Shown here piece by piece: positions 8,473 to 15,661 of a stretch of DNA of 38,585 bases. The stretch lies in NCBI GenBank assembly GCA_002726865.1, contig PBSW01000035.1, positions 1-38,585 on the forward strand. Reading direction: 5' to 3'. Position 1 is the stretch's first letter. Each line of letters starts with the position of its first letter. The notes under the pieces are model-generated. The model had not been told where the DNA came from, made no database searches, and worked only from the letters and a program-made list of their open reading frames with translations. The DNA comes from Candidatus Bathyarchaeota archaeon. GTDB taxonomy: Archaea; Thermoproteota; Bathyarchaeia; TCS64. Made by a program: the position numbers and the translations under genes.

Positions 8473-8844
8473 TCATTTCTTTTTCCCACGGTAGTCCTTG
8501 ATGGCCTCGTGGAGGGCGTCTGCAGCGAGGTTGCTACAGTGCATCTTTACAGGGGGGAGCCCCCCAAGCTCGTCTGCGACAGTCTGCTTGGTGATCTCCA
8601 TGGCTTTGTCTAATGTCTTTCCCTTAGCGAGTTCTGTGGTCATGCTAGTAGTGGCTATTGCTGCTCCGCATCCAAAGGTCCTGAACTTGATATCGTCAAT
8701 TTTATCATCTTTGACCTTGATGTAGATGGACATCATGTCACCGCAGACTGGATTTCCCACTGAGCCGACCCCGTCGGCGTCTTCAAGCTCCCCGACGTTC
8801 CGGGGGTTTCTAAAGTGGTCTAGAACCTTCTCGCCGTACATCAT
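8473..8844 (-). CDS. iscU: Iron-sulfur cluster scaffold protein IscU/NifU-N
   Basis: A 123-residue scaffold on which [2Fe-2S] clusters are assembled before transfer to client proteins. It starts MMYGEKVLDHFRNPRN, the typical N-terminus, and keeps three ligand Cys: NPVCGD (C34), FGCGAA (C59) and MHCSNLA (C103). The usual GCGSAIASSS loop is GCGAAIATTS. The length is normal. Its ATG overlaps the stop of iscS by 4 nt (ATGA), so the two are translationally coupled and transcribed iscS-iscU from the palindromic TATA at 10029-10036. In Archaeoglobus the homologous pair forms an (IscS-IscU)2 complex that holds a cluster between the subunits. Confidence 0.95.
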   Translation of the reverse strand: MMYGEKVLDHFRNPRNVGELEDADGVGSVGNPVCGDMMSIYIKVKDDKIDDIKFRTFGCGAAIATTSMTTELAKGKTLDKAMEITKQTVADELGGLPPVKMHCSNLAADALHEAIKDYRGKKK

Positions 8845-10007
8845 CTCAGCTCCTCGGGGGTGAGAGGCGACATCGCGCGCAATCTTCCTACAACCTCTGA
8901 CATCTGCTCTATTACGTAATTCACATGCGCTTTGTTATTTACCTTTCCCAGCGTATAGACGAGACTACCATGAGCCTCCTCGTGCTTCAGCCCTATAGCC
9001 CTGAGTACATGTGAGGGTTCTAGGGTCTTCGCAGTACAAGCTGATCCCGAGGAGACGTTGATACCGAGTTGGTCGAGGCTTAGGATGAGGGCCTCTCCCT
9101 CGATATAGCTGAATCTTATGTTCGCGTTGTTGGGTAGTCTCACGCTTGGGTGGCCATTTAGGTAGGACTCCGGGATGGTTTCGATCACTCCTCCGATCAG
9201 AGCATCGCGAAGACCGGAGAGGCGCTTTCCCTCGGCGCCCATCTCAGCAGAAGCAAAATCAGCTGCAGCTCCCATCCCCACGATTCCCGGGACATTCTCG
9301 GATCCAGATCTGATCCCATTCTCTTGACCCCCTCCGATTATCTGGGGCTTCACCCTCAGCCCCTTCTTAATATAAAGAGCTCCCACCCCTTTTGGTCCGT
9401 ATAATTCATTGGAGGATATGGTCATGAAATCCACGCTCTTCGTATTGACGGCTATCTGCCCGGCGGCAGCAGTAGCATCAGTATGAAACAATGCGCCATT
9501 CCTGTGAGCGATCTCCATCGCTTTCTCAATGGGCTGGATGGTTCCAATCTCTCCGTTGGCTGCCATGACTGAAACTAAAATAGTCTTGTCGTTCACTAGG
9601 CCTTCTAGTTCCCCGAGTTCAACGATTCCCTGATTGTTCACGGGAGCATATTTAACCTCAAAGCCCTCCTTGTAGAGCTCCTTCCCAACGTTAATGGATG
9701 AGATATGCTCTATGGCTGAAAGGACAATGCGGTTTCCTTTTTTCTTGTATCTCCGGGTTGCACCCCCAATCCCGAGGTTGTTGGCTTCGGTCGCGGAGGA
9801 TGTGAAGACGATCTCCGCTGCCTCAGCCCCGATGAGGGAGGCCACCTGTTGTCTAGCTCGGTTTACTGATTTGAGGGCATCGAAGCCCTTTCCGTGGAAG
9901 CTGGCTGGGTTCCCATAGGTTTCCATGAAGTATGGGGTCATTACCTCTAAGACTCTAGGATCAACTGGCTTCCCGGCTCCGTGATCCATGTAAACTTTCA
10001 TGGACAT
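8841..10007 (-). CDS. iscS: IscS-family cysteine desulfurase homologue lacking the PLP lysine
   Basis: A 388-residue aminotransferase class V protein of the IscS/NifS family. The mobile-loop Cys is present (SSGSACTAKTLEPSH, C324), as are TSSATEANN and the C-terminal SPLTPEELR tail. However the PLP-lysine motif, normally S-x-H-K-x-x-G-P-K-G, reads ISSNELYGPKG: His is N200 and the Schiff-base Lys is E201. The usual H-x-D-A-A-Q is HTDATAAAG, so the Gln is also lost. Archaeoglobus fulgidus IscS has the same SSN-acidic-YGPKG change (Asp199) and the whole protein looks like its orthologue. It may act as a cluster-holding partner of IscU rather than as a desulfurase. ATG 10007 lies 26 nt from the TATA box. 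Confidence 0.93.
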   Translation of the reverse strand: MSMKVYMDHGAGKPVDPRVLEVMTPYFMETYGNPASFHGKGFDALKSVNRARQQVASLIGAEAAEIVFTSSATEANNLGIGGATRRYKKKGNRIVLSAIEHISSINVGKELYKEGFEVKYAPVNNQGIVELGELEGLVNDKTILVSVMAANGEIGTIQPIEKAMEIAHRNGALFHTDATAAAGQIAVNTKSVDFMTISSNELYGPKGVGALYIKKGLRVKPQIIGGGQENGIRSGSENVPGIVGMGAAADFASAEMGAEGKRLSGLRDALIGGVIETIPESYLNGHPSVRLPNNANIRFSYIEGEALILSLDQLGINVSSGSACTAKTLEPSHVLRAIGLKHEEAHGSLVYTLGKVNNKAHVNYVIEQMSEVVGRLRAMSPLTPEELR

Positions 10008-10028
10008 CTCATTAGGATTGAGGTGGGC

Positions 10029-10036
10029 TTTTAAAA
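10029..10036. promoter_or_regulatory. Palindromic TATA box shared by iscS and the Nudix gene
   Basis: TTTTAAAA is its own reverse complement. It is centred 26 nt from the iscS ATG (leaderless, minus strand) and predicts a plus-strand start near 10058, ahead of the Nudix ATG 10081. Confidence 0.5.
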
Positions 10037-10080
10037 ACCTTCAGCATTTGATGCTTTATGGAAGACGGGAGCGAACAAAG

Positions 10081-10524
10081 ATGGCCAAAAATGGAAAACT
10101 AGGATGGATTGATTGGGAACTGTTCAAGCAGATTAGGGCGTCCATGCCCCTAGCCAGCGTCGATATCCTGGCGATCCACCAGGGGAGGCTGCTCCTTATG
10201 AGACGTGTAAATGATCCCGGGAGGGGTGTTTGGTTCATTCCGGGGGGAAGGATCAGATACGGGGAGACTCTGAATGATGCGGTGCTTAGGGAGCTCAGGG
10301 AAGAAACGAGCCTCATACCTGTTAGCATGGAGGTGAAGGGGAGCATGTGCCACTTCTGGAGCGATGCCCACTACGTTACAACTTTTTTCAGGATCGATGT
10401 ATCCGGAGACATTGTTTGTATGAATGATGAACACGACAAGTACCTATGGGTCTCCGTGCTCCCCGATGATACTCATCCTCTGGTTAGGGAGATGGTTGAG
10501 CGAGCGGGGATATTTGAGAAGTGA
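10081..10524 (+). CDS. Nudix hydrolase (GDP-mannose hydrolase-like)
   Basis: From ATG 10081 this is a 147-residue Nudix protein. The Nudix box is complete: GGRIRYGETLNDAV followed by LRELREET, giving G-x5-E-x7-R-E-x-x-E-E. The opening PLASVDILAIHQGRLLLMRR and WFIPGGRI, and the later HYVTTFFRI, resemble GDP-mannose mannosyl hydrolases more than MutT, but substrate assignment is tentative. The open frame extends upstream to ATG 10000, overlapping iscS. That start is unlikely because it lies upstream of the shared TATA box, whereas 10081 lies about 22 nt after the predicted transcription start (ATG 10051 is also in frame). The tRNA-Tyr gene follows on the opposite strand. Confidence 0.85.
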   Translation: MAKNGKLGWIDWELFKQIRASMPLASVDILAIHQGRLLLMRRVNDPGRGVWFIPGGRIRYGETLNDAVLRELREETSLIPVSMEVKGSMCHFWSDAHYVTTFFRIDVSGDIVCMNDEHDKYLWVSVLPDDTHPLVREMVERAGIFEK

Positions 10525-10536
10525 TGTAGAGAGCGG

Positions 10537-10650
10537 TCCCGCCCCCCGGAGTTGAACCGGGAACCCTCCGGTGTCTGCTCATGGCTTGATTACCATCGCC
10601 CCGCAGGGCGTTGACTACAGCCGGATGCTCTGCCATTGAGCTAGGGCGGG
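10537..10650 (-). tRNA. tRNA-Tyr (GTA) with intron
   Basis: Read on the minus strand, the gene begins CCCGCCC at 10650 and ends GGGCGGG plus discriminator A at 10537. The 7-bp acceptor stem is perfect. The D arm is GCTC/GAGC, the anticodon stem TCCGG/CCGGA with loop C-T-GTA-G-A, and the T arm CCCGG-TTCAACT-CCGGG. The anticodon GTA reads Tyr codons. A 42-nt intron (10573-10614) separates positions 37 and 38. The mature length is 72 nt. No CCA is encoded. Confidence 0.93.
10573..10614 (-). other. tRNA-Tyr intron (canonical 37/38 site)
   Basis: C32-U35 of the 5' exon can pair with GCAG near the intron 3' end, leaving the 3-nt bulge ACA, whose last A becomes position 38. This fits a (slightly relaxed) bulge-helix-bulge for the archaeal splicing endonuclease. 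The intron itself folds into CGCCC/GGGCG and ATGG/CCAT hairpins. Confidence 0.8.
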
Positions 10651-10739
10651 TTACGATTCCGATATCCGGCTCGGAACAAGAAAGATTCATTCCTCATAGA
10701 TTTAAGTCATTTTGTTAGGTTAATCTACCTAACAAGAGC

Positions 10740-12590
10740 CTATCTGGCCCCTCCCCTTCCGGGGAAGTACTCTTTCGCCCCCGGTAAGTAGAGAGCTCTG
10801 CTGTATTCCTCCATAAACTCCACGTCGACGAGGAGGTCAACGTAGACTGTTCTTTCAGCGATTTCTTTTGCCTCTCTCTTTTTCTCCATTGACATAAGCG
10901 TCGCGTAGGCCCCGGAGAGGCTCCCGTTACCGATGGGATGTACCCCTGCGTTAGGGAGCTCCGGGAAGATACCTAGCTTCATCGCGTTTCCGAGGTCGGT
11001 GTATGTGCCAAAGGCCCCAGCGATGTAGAGGTGACGTATGTCATAGATGCTGACCTTGAGCTTTTTCATGAGCACCGTGATGGCGCCGCAGGCCGCGGCC
11101 TTGGAGTCTATCACGTAGTCAAGGTCAGCCTGGGTGAGGACAATATCCTGACCTATAGTGGTCTTGTGTTCTGGGACGACGACGTATTCGAGTCCCCACT
11201 TACCCTCACGGACCAGATCTGTCTTGCCGATGATGAGCTTTCCCGCAAAGTCTAGGAGTCCCACACCGAAGAGCTCTGCAACAAGGTCTATGATCCCTGA
11301 GCCACAGATTCCTTTCACCCTTACGTTTCCGATGGTGGTATATTCCGCCTCGTAGGTCTTTGGATCAATAGTGACATGGTCTATGCCTCCTCTGGCACCT
11401 CGCATTCCGTGGCGGACACCTGTCCCCTCGAAAGCGGGGCCTGAGGCGCAGCTGCTGCTGAAGAGCCAGCTGTTATTCCCGAAGATGATCTCCCCGTTGG
11501 TGCCAAGGTCTACCATGAGGCTGAGCTCCTCACTCTTGTGCATCCCAGAGGCGAGGACGTCCCCTATTGCGTCACCTCCGAGAAATCTGCTAACGTTGGG
11601 GACGCAGTAGGCATATGCCTCAGGGTTGACGTTGAGACCAAGGTTTTTTGCCTTCCTGATTATAGGCTCTCTGGAGACCTCGACGTTAGCGATCTCGAGG
11701 TATTCAGGATTTATCCCTGCAAAAAGGTGGTTCATCACCGTGTTGCCCCCGGCACAGACGTCTGTAATATCGCTGGGGTCGACTCCAGTCTCTCTAGTGA
11801 CCTGGGCGATGACGTCGTTTATGGCACTCACTACGATCTTCTGGAGCTTGTTGAGCCCTTCCTTGGTGCGGGCGAAGGAGATCCGGGTTACAAGCTCCTC
11901 ACCGTATGTAATCTGGCGGTTCATCTCCGAAGCCCGAGCCATGATATTTCCCGTGTTGAGATCTACAAGAAACCCAACTACGGTGGTAGTGCCAATGTCA
12001 ACGGCGAGGCCGTAGTTGTAGGCCGTCCTTTCCCCGGGCTCTATGTCAATAATCTCCGGGAATCCATTGGTCTTGGAGACTGTGGCTGTGACGGGACCGT
12101 CCCCAATGACCTGTAGCTCTCCATAGACCTCCTCTCCCACCCGAGGCTGGACTCCCATGTAGCCCTGAAGCCTGATGGTTCTATGGGGAATCAGCAGGGA
12201 GTTATTAACGAAGGGCGATGCCGCGACAAGGTGCTTCCGGGAGCTGGGATCTGGTTCATCTAGGATTAGCTCGGCGCTGAGGAGTATCTGGGGTTTGTTT
12301 ATTCTGCTCTCCGTGGGTATAGTGAATACGCAGTTGCTGAGGAGGCGAGTGGTGCATGCAAGCTGGTAACCCTCTTCTAGCTCCTTATGACTCAGAAACT
12401 TCAGGGGGGCGTCGGAGAAGACCTTGATGTCTCCGCTCTCGTGGATAACTCGGCACTTTCCGCAGAACCCCTTGCCCCCACAGAGGCTCTCGATTCTTAC
12501 TCCGCCCTCCTGCATCACCGCGAGTAGGGTGTCTCCTCTCTTGGCGGTGAGCTCGATGTTAAGGGGATTGATGAGAACTTTGAAGGTCAC
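10740..12590 (-). CDS. ASKHA-domain / [2Fe-2S] corrinoid-activation protein (RACo/RamA-like)
   Basis: The protein has an N-terminal plant-type ferredoxin domain (SLCGGKGFCGKC plus a later LACTTR, four Cys ligands for a 2Fe-2S cluster), a linker, and a large C-terminal actin/Hsp70-like (ASKHA, DUF4445) domain. The latter shows AVDIGTTTVVGFL, AGGNTVMNHL, VDLGTNGEI, KGICGSGIIDL and YIAGAFGTY phosphate and nucleotide motifs. Known relatives reductively reactivate Co(II) corrinoid proteins with ATP in methyl-transfer pathways such as the acetyl-CoA pathway or O-/N-demethylation. No corrinoid protein or methyltransferase gene is adjacent. The open frame extends to GTG 12629, but GTG 12590 sits 27 nt behind a TATA box (12614-12621) and gives the usual TFKVLINP start. 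It lies directly downstream of mtnA on the same strand. Confidence 0.9.
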   Translation of the reverse strand: MTFKVLINPLNIELTAKRGDTLLAVMQEGGVRIESLCGGKGFCGKCRVIHESGDIKVFSDAPLKFLSHKELEEGYQLACTTRLLSNCVFTIPTESRINKPQILLSAELILDEPDPSSRKHLVAASPFVNNSLLIPHRTIRLQGYMGVQPRVGEEVYGELQVIGDGPVTATVSKTNGFPEIIDIEPGERTAYNYGLAVDIGTTTVVGFLVDLNTGNIMARASEMNRQITYGEELVTRISFARTKEGLNKLQKIVVSAINDVIAQVTRETGVDPSDITDVCAGGNTVMNHLFAGINPEYLEIANVEVSREPIIRKAKNLGLNVNPEAYAYCVPNVSRFLGGDAIGDVLASGMHKSEELSLMVDLGTNGEIIFGNNSWLFSSSCASGPAFEGTGVRHGMRGARGGIDHVTIDPKTYEAEYTTIGNVRVKGICGSGIIDLVAELFGVGLLDFAGKLIIGKTDLVREGKWGLEYVVVPEHKTTIGQDIVLTQADLDYVIDSKAAACGAITVLMKKLKVSIYDIRHLYIAGAFGTYTDLGNAMKLGIFPELPNAGVHPIGNGSLSGAYATLMSMEKKREAKEIAERTVYVDLLVDVEFMEEYSRALYLPGAKEYFPGRGGAR

Positions 12591-12613
12591 GGATATATTT
12601 TCACGATGGGGGT

Positions 12614-12621
12614 CATAAAAA
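12614..12621 (-). promoter_or_regulatory. TATA-like box of the corrinoid-activation gene
   Basis: TTTTTATG on the minus strand is centred about 27 nt upstream of GTG 12590. It lies inside the longer open frame, so it argues against the start at 12629. Confidence 0.4.
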
Positions 12622-12643
12622 CATTTCACGTTGGATCGTTGGT

Positions 12644-13729
12644 CTATCCATCGAAAGTTTTCTTTATGTTCTTTTCAAAGGGTGGGCGTATTATTCCCTT
12701 TTCAGTGATGAACCCGTTGACGTAGCGAGCCGGTGTTACATCAAAAGCGGGGTTCCTGACCTTGAAGTCTTCTCCCGCTATTACCACCCTGCAATCTTTA
12801 CCGGCTTCGTCTACTCCCCACATGCTCGTAATCTCCTCGGGTCCCCGCTCCTCTATCTCAATCTCATCCCCGCTCCGGGTATTGAAGTCGAAGGTCATCC
12901 GGGGGGCTGCGACATAGAACGGTATGCCGTTTTCACTAGCAACTACTGCCTTCTCATAGGTCCCGATCTTGTTAGCGACATCTCCGTTGGCGGCGATTCT
13001 GTCGGCCCCCGTGATGAGGAGGTCAACCTCACCCCGGAGCATAAAGTGACCCGCGGCATTGTCGACGATGAGGGCATAGGGGATTCCCTCCTGCTTCATT
13101 TCCCATGCTGTTAGCCTAGCCCCCTGGCACCGGGGTCGGGTCTCATCGACCCAGACGAAGATCCTCTTTCCACTAGCGTGGGCGTGGCGGATGGGACTCA
13201 GGGCGGTACCATAGTCGATGAATGCAAGGGCCCCTGCATTGCAATGAGTAAGTACCTTGTATCCCTCCTCTATGAGGGTGTTACCATGCTCCCCTATTCT
13301 TTTTGATGCTTCAAGATCCTCCTCAGCGATTCTGTCTGCTTCGGCTACAATAGCTTCAACTCTTTTGGGGATAGTGCAGATGGAACCAGCTGTGAGGCAC
13401 CTATCAATAGCAGCGAAGAGGTTCGCTGCTGTGGGCCGAGTGTTCCTTAGCATGTCTGCGGATTCATTTATGTATTCATTGAATTTTTTCGGGGCGAGGT
13501 CTTTTGCTTCTAACGCAGCCTGGGCCATACCATATCCTGCAGCTACTCCGATGGCTCCGGCTCCTCTAAGGATCATGATATTAATGGCCTCCGCTGTGTC
13601 CCTATGGTTTTTCAAGGTAAGTATCTTGAACCTGTGAGGGAGGGCCCTTTGGTCTATGAGTTTAACGTCTGAACCATCTCTCCAAATGGTATAGCTGCTC
13701 TTTTCTTCGCCGTTTACTGTGATTCTCAT
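12644..13729 (-). CDS. mtnA: S-methyl-5-thioribose-1-phosphate isomerase (MtnA/eIF2B-like)
   Basis: A 361-residue isomerase converting 5-methylthioribose-1-phosphate to the ribulose form in methionine or 5'-deoxynucleoside salvage. Signature segments are LRGAGAIGVAAGYG (54-67), TRPTAANLF, THCNAGALA with catalytic Cys163, VDETRPRCQGARLT and ITGADRIAANGDVANKIGTY with catalytic Asp243. The length is typical for MtnA. The related ribose-1,5-bisphosphate isomerase of the archaeal AMP pathway shares the fold but is shorter, and the DETRP-QGARLT block favours MtnA. The start is ATG 13729, with GGGAG about 10 nt upstream as a possible ribosome binding site. The gap upstream holds a CGCGCG site at 13785-13790. 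Confidence 0.9.
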   Translation of the reverse strand: MRITVNGEEKSSYTIWRDGSDVKLIDQRALPHRFKILTLKNHRDTAEAINIMILRGAGAIGVAAGYGMAQAALEAKDLAPKKFNEYINESADMLRNTRPTAANLFAAIDRCLTAGSICTIPKRVEAIVAEADRIAEEDLEASKRIGEHGNTLIEEGYKVLTHCNAGALAFIDYGTALSPIRHAHASGKRIFVWVDETRPRCQGARLTAWEMKQEGIPYALIVDNAAGHFMLRGEVDLLITGADRIAANGDVANKIGTYEKAVVASENGIPFYVAAPRMTFDFNTRSGDEIEIEERGPEEITSMWGVDEAGKDCRVVIAGEDFKVRNPAFDVTPARYVNGFITEKGIIRPPFEKNIKKTFDG

Positions 13730-13869
13730 GATTTGCTCTCCCTGATGTAAATCTCAGGTTCCAGTGGTAAAAAAGATTAGCTTACGCGCGAAAAAACAAA
13801 ATAATAAAATGTGATTAATGATTCAGCACATTTAACGGGGCCAACGGAAGGGGCTTTCGACATCGGAAG

Positions 13870-14589
13870 TTATTTGAGGACCTTCCCAGTTTTTCGGAAC
13901 CAGAGGTAGAGGTCCATCTCCCCAAGGGGCATTTCTATCCTCCTAGAGACCTCGGCGAGGATGCCCTCGTATTCTAGATATCTCCTTTTGGTGATGCTCT
14001 TCGGTCGCTCGTCAAGGATGCCGTGGTCTACCATATTGGAAAGTATATGGCGATCTATGATCGCTATATCTAGGTAACCGACGTTTCTAAGAAAGTGGCT
14101 GGACTCCTTCCAGCCAATGCCTTTGACGTTCTTCACGAGCCATTCCCGGGCGGCCTTAATATCTTCGAATCCCTGGATTGTCCCCTTAAGTGTGGGGGCC
14201 AACTTCCTGGCGTTGAATATGTACTCTGCTCGTTTCTCGGCGAACCTGTGTCCCTGAGTCTTCAGGACCTCCTTCACTTGGTCGAGGTCGCTGTTGAGGA
14301 GGGCATTGCGATCGCAGAGGGCGTTGACACAGAGCTGGCCCAGTCTGGCACTTGAGTAAGCTGTAAGAAGGCAGTATGCGAGTTCCTCAAACCATTTCTC
14401 GGTGCCCGTCTTCTTGACCTTGAGGAACTCAGCTATCCGGTTCTCAACAATGGTACGGAGCGCAGGGTCATCTCTGAGTTTGAGGACCTCACCGGTCATG
14501 GTCTTAACTCCTATTGACGGTGCTGTCATCACTTCTCTTACTCTGTGGGTTAGACGACAGGATTTAAAGATGGTTAAAGTTGTTCTCAT
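13870..14589 (-). CDS. ogg: N-glycosylase/DNA lyase, archaeal Ogg2-type (8-oxoguanine repair)
   Basis: A helix-hairpin-helix GPD glycosylase that excises 8-oxoguanine and nicks the abasic site. The core reads ELAYCLLTA, then KGIGWKESSHFLRNVGY with the HhH and Schiff-base Lys161, followed by AIIDRHIL with catalytic Asp179, and ends in a short C-terminal FRKTGKV. Archaeal Ogg2 proteins are about 207 residues; this frame is 239, so the true start may be Met21 or Met31 (14499). ATG 14589 is nonetheless 24 nt from an AATATTAAG box shared with the divergent GINS gene. Confidence 0.9.
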   Translation of the reverse strand: MRTTLTIFKSCRLTHRVREVMTAPSIGVKTMTGEVLKLRDDPALRTIVENRIAEFLKVKKTGTEKWFEELAYCLLTAYSSARLGQLCVNALCDRNALLNSDLDQVKEVLKTQGHRFAEKRAEYIFNARKLAPTLKGTIQGFEDIKAAREWLVKNVKGIGWKESSHFLRNVGYLDIAIIDRHILSNMVDHGILDERPKSITKRRYLEYEGILAEVSRRIEMPLGEMDLYLWFRKTGKVLK

Positions 14590-14644
14590 TCTGATGAAGA
14601 ATAGTTTCTTAATATTAGATCCTATACTATAGCTGGATAGTTCT

Positions 14645-15187
14645 ATGTTTTCGCTGAGCGATGCTTATTTTGATTTAGAGAATATGCAGGTGAGGGTCAT
14701 CACCACCCATAAGGTGCCGGTTGTGGAAACCTCTGGTATCTCTATCAAAGAGACTGAGGTGGGGCGGGAGCTCACCATTTCCCTCTGGGTCGCGATGATG
14801 CTTATTGATGCTGGTCTCGCTAGGTTCACGGAAGATGGTGTAACAGATGAAGAGTGGACTCAAATACACTATCGGGAGCGGTTCCAGCCTCTTGGGAAGC
14901 CTTCTCCTCTTCCTGATGACTTCTACTCCAAGGTTTATCTCACATTCATGAGGGAGATGAGGGTGATGTCTGGGGAATCAGCTAGCGCTGAAAAAATGGA
15001 TCGAATGAGAGGTCGTTTTCGGGATATTCTAGAAAGTCGAATTGCTAAGATCACCAGGATCGCATCGGCAGAGGTGACCGCCCCGACCCGAGGGCTCCAG
15101 CCCGAGGAGACCGCCCTGTATAAAGACCTGTTCGCCCGGATTTCGTCATGGAGAAGATCTATGAAAAAACTTGGAAACAAAGACTAG
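14645..15187 (+). CDS. gins23: GINS complex subunit, Gins23-like
   Basis: A 180-residue protein with a small N-terminal beta-rich B domain (about 1-60, VETSGISIKETEVGRELTI and SLWVAMMLIDAGLARF), followed by a helical A domain starting LPDDFYSKVYL and containing charged helices up to SSWRRSMKKLG. The B-A order is that of Psf2/Psf3/Gins23 rather than Gins51. GINS joins MCM and Cdc45/GAN (RecJ-like) in the replicative CMG helicase. In Sulfolobus gins23 also lies next to mcm, and here mcm follows on the same strand, though 474 AT-rich bases intervene. The gene ends in TAG followed at once by CGCGCG (15188-15193). Confidence 0.75.
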   Translation: MFSLSDAYFDLENMQVRVITTHKVPVVETSGISIKETEVGRELTISLWVAMMLIDAGLARFTEDGVTDEEWTQIHYRERFQPLGKPSPLPDDFYSKVYLTFMREMRVMSGESASAEKMDRMRGRFRDILESRIAKITRIASAEVTAPTRGLQPEETALYKDLFARISSWRRSMKKLGNKD

Positions 15188-15661
15188 CGCGCGCCCTGTC
15201 TCTGCCAGAACCGATGGGATTCCTTCTTAAAAATGCGTAAAGCTTCATAGGAATATTTTTTGATTGATAATTTTATTTGTAACATAATGTAGTATAACTT
15301 ATATTTTATTAGACATTTCTTTCTTGTTCTCTTTATCAACTCAAAGTTTTTTTTATCTTCTACTTCTTTCTCGTTAAATGAGGATAATTTGATGAATTTC
15401 TGATTTTATTATCTCCAGATTCTCTAAACTTTACACTAACTTGTATAATTTGATCTAATTGGAAAAATTTTTATTTTTCATGCCTAATAACAATTCCCAA
15501 AACTTGGATACCCTCCAATACATCAAATTACCTCGTGTTCACAGGTCATCTTTTCACTACTTATGAAATTACTGCTTCATATGTCAAGAAATTTCTAATG
15601 AGCGAATTAACCTGAAAAGAACGAAATTTTATTACATTCTGATCTTAATTCTACGTACTCC
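15188..15661 (+). other. AT-rich gap between GINS and mcm
   Basis: No coding frame of note. It holds the CGCGCG directly after the GINS stop, T-rich stretches (for example 15246-15251) that could terminate the GINS transcript, an ATGAA/TTCAT inverted repeat near 15563-15580, and a TATA-like TTTTATTA (15627-15634) about 31 nt before the mcm ATG. The long AT-rich tract may be regulatory. I see no repeated origin-recognition-box pattern. Confidence 0.4.

Noticed and set aside
10000..10080. Upstream start for the Nudix gene at 10000
   Set aside because: It would overlap iscS and lie before the only good TATA box; the extra residues look unlike Nudix proteins.
12644..13729. Ribose-1,5-bisphosphate isomerase
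   Set aside because: Length of 361 residues and the DETRP-QGARLT block match MtnA; no AMP-pathway genes are nearby.
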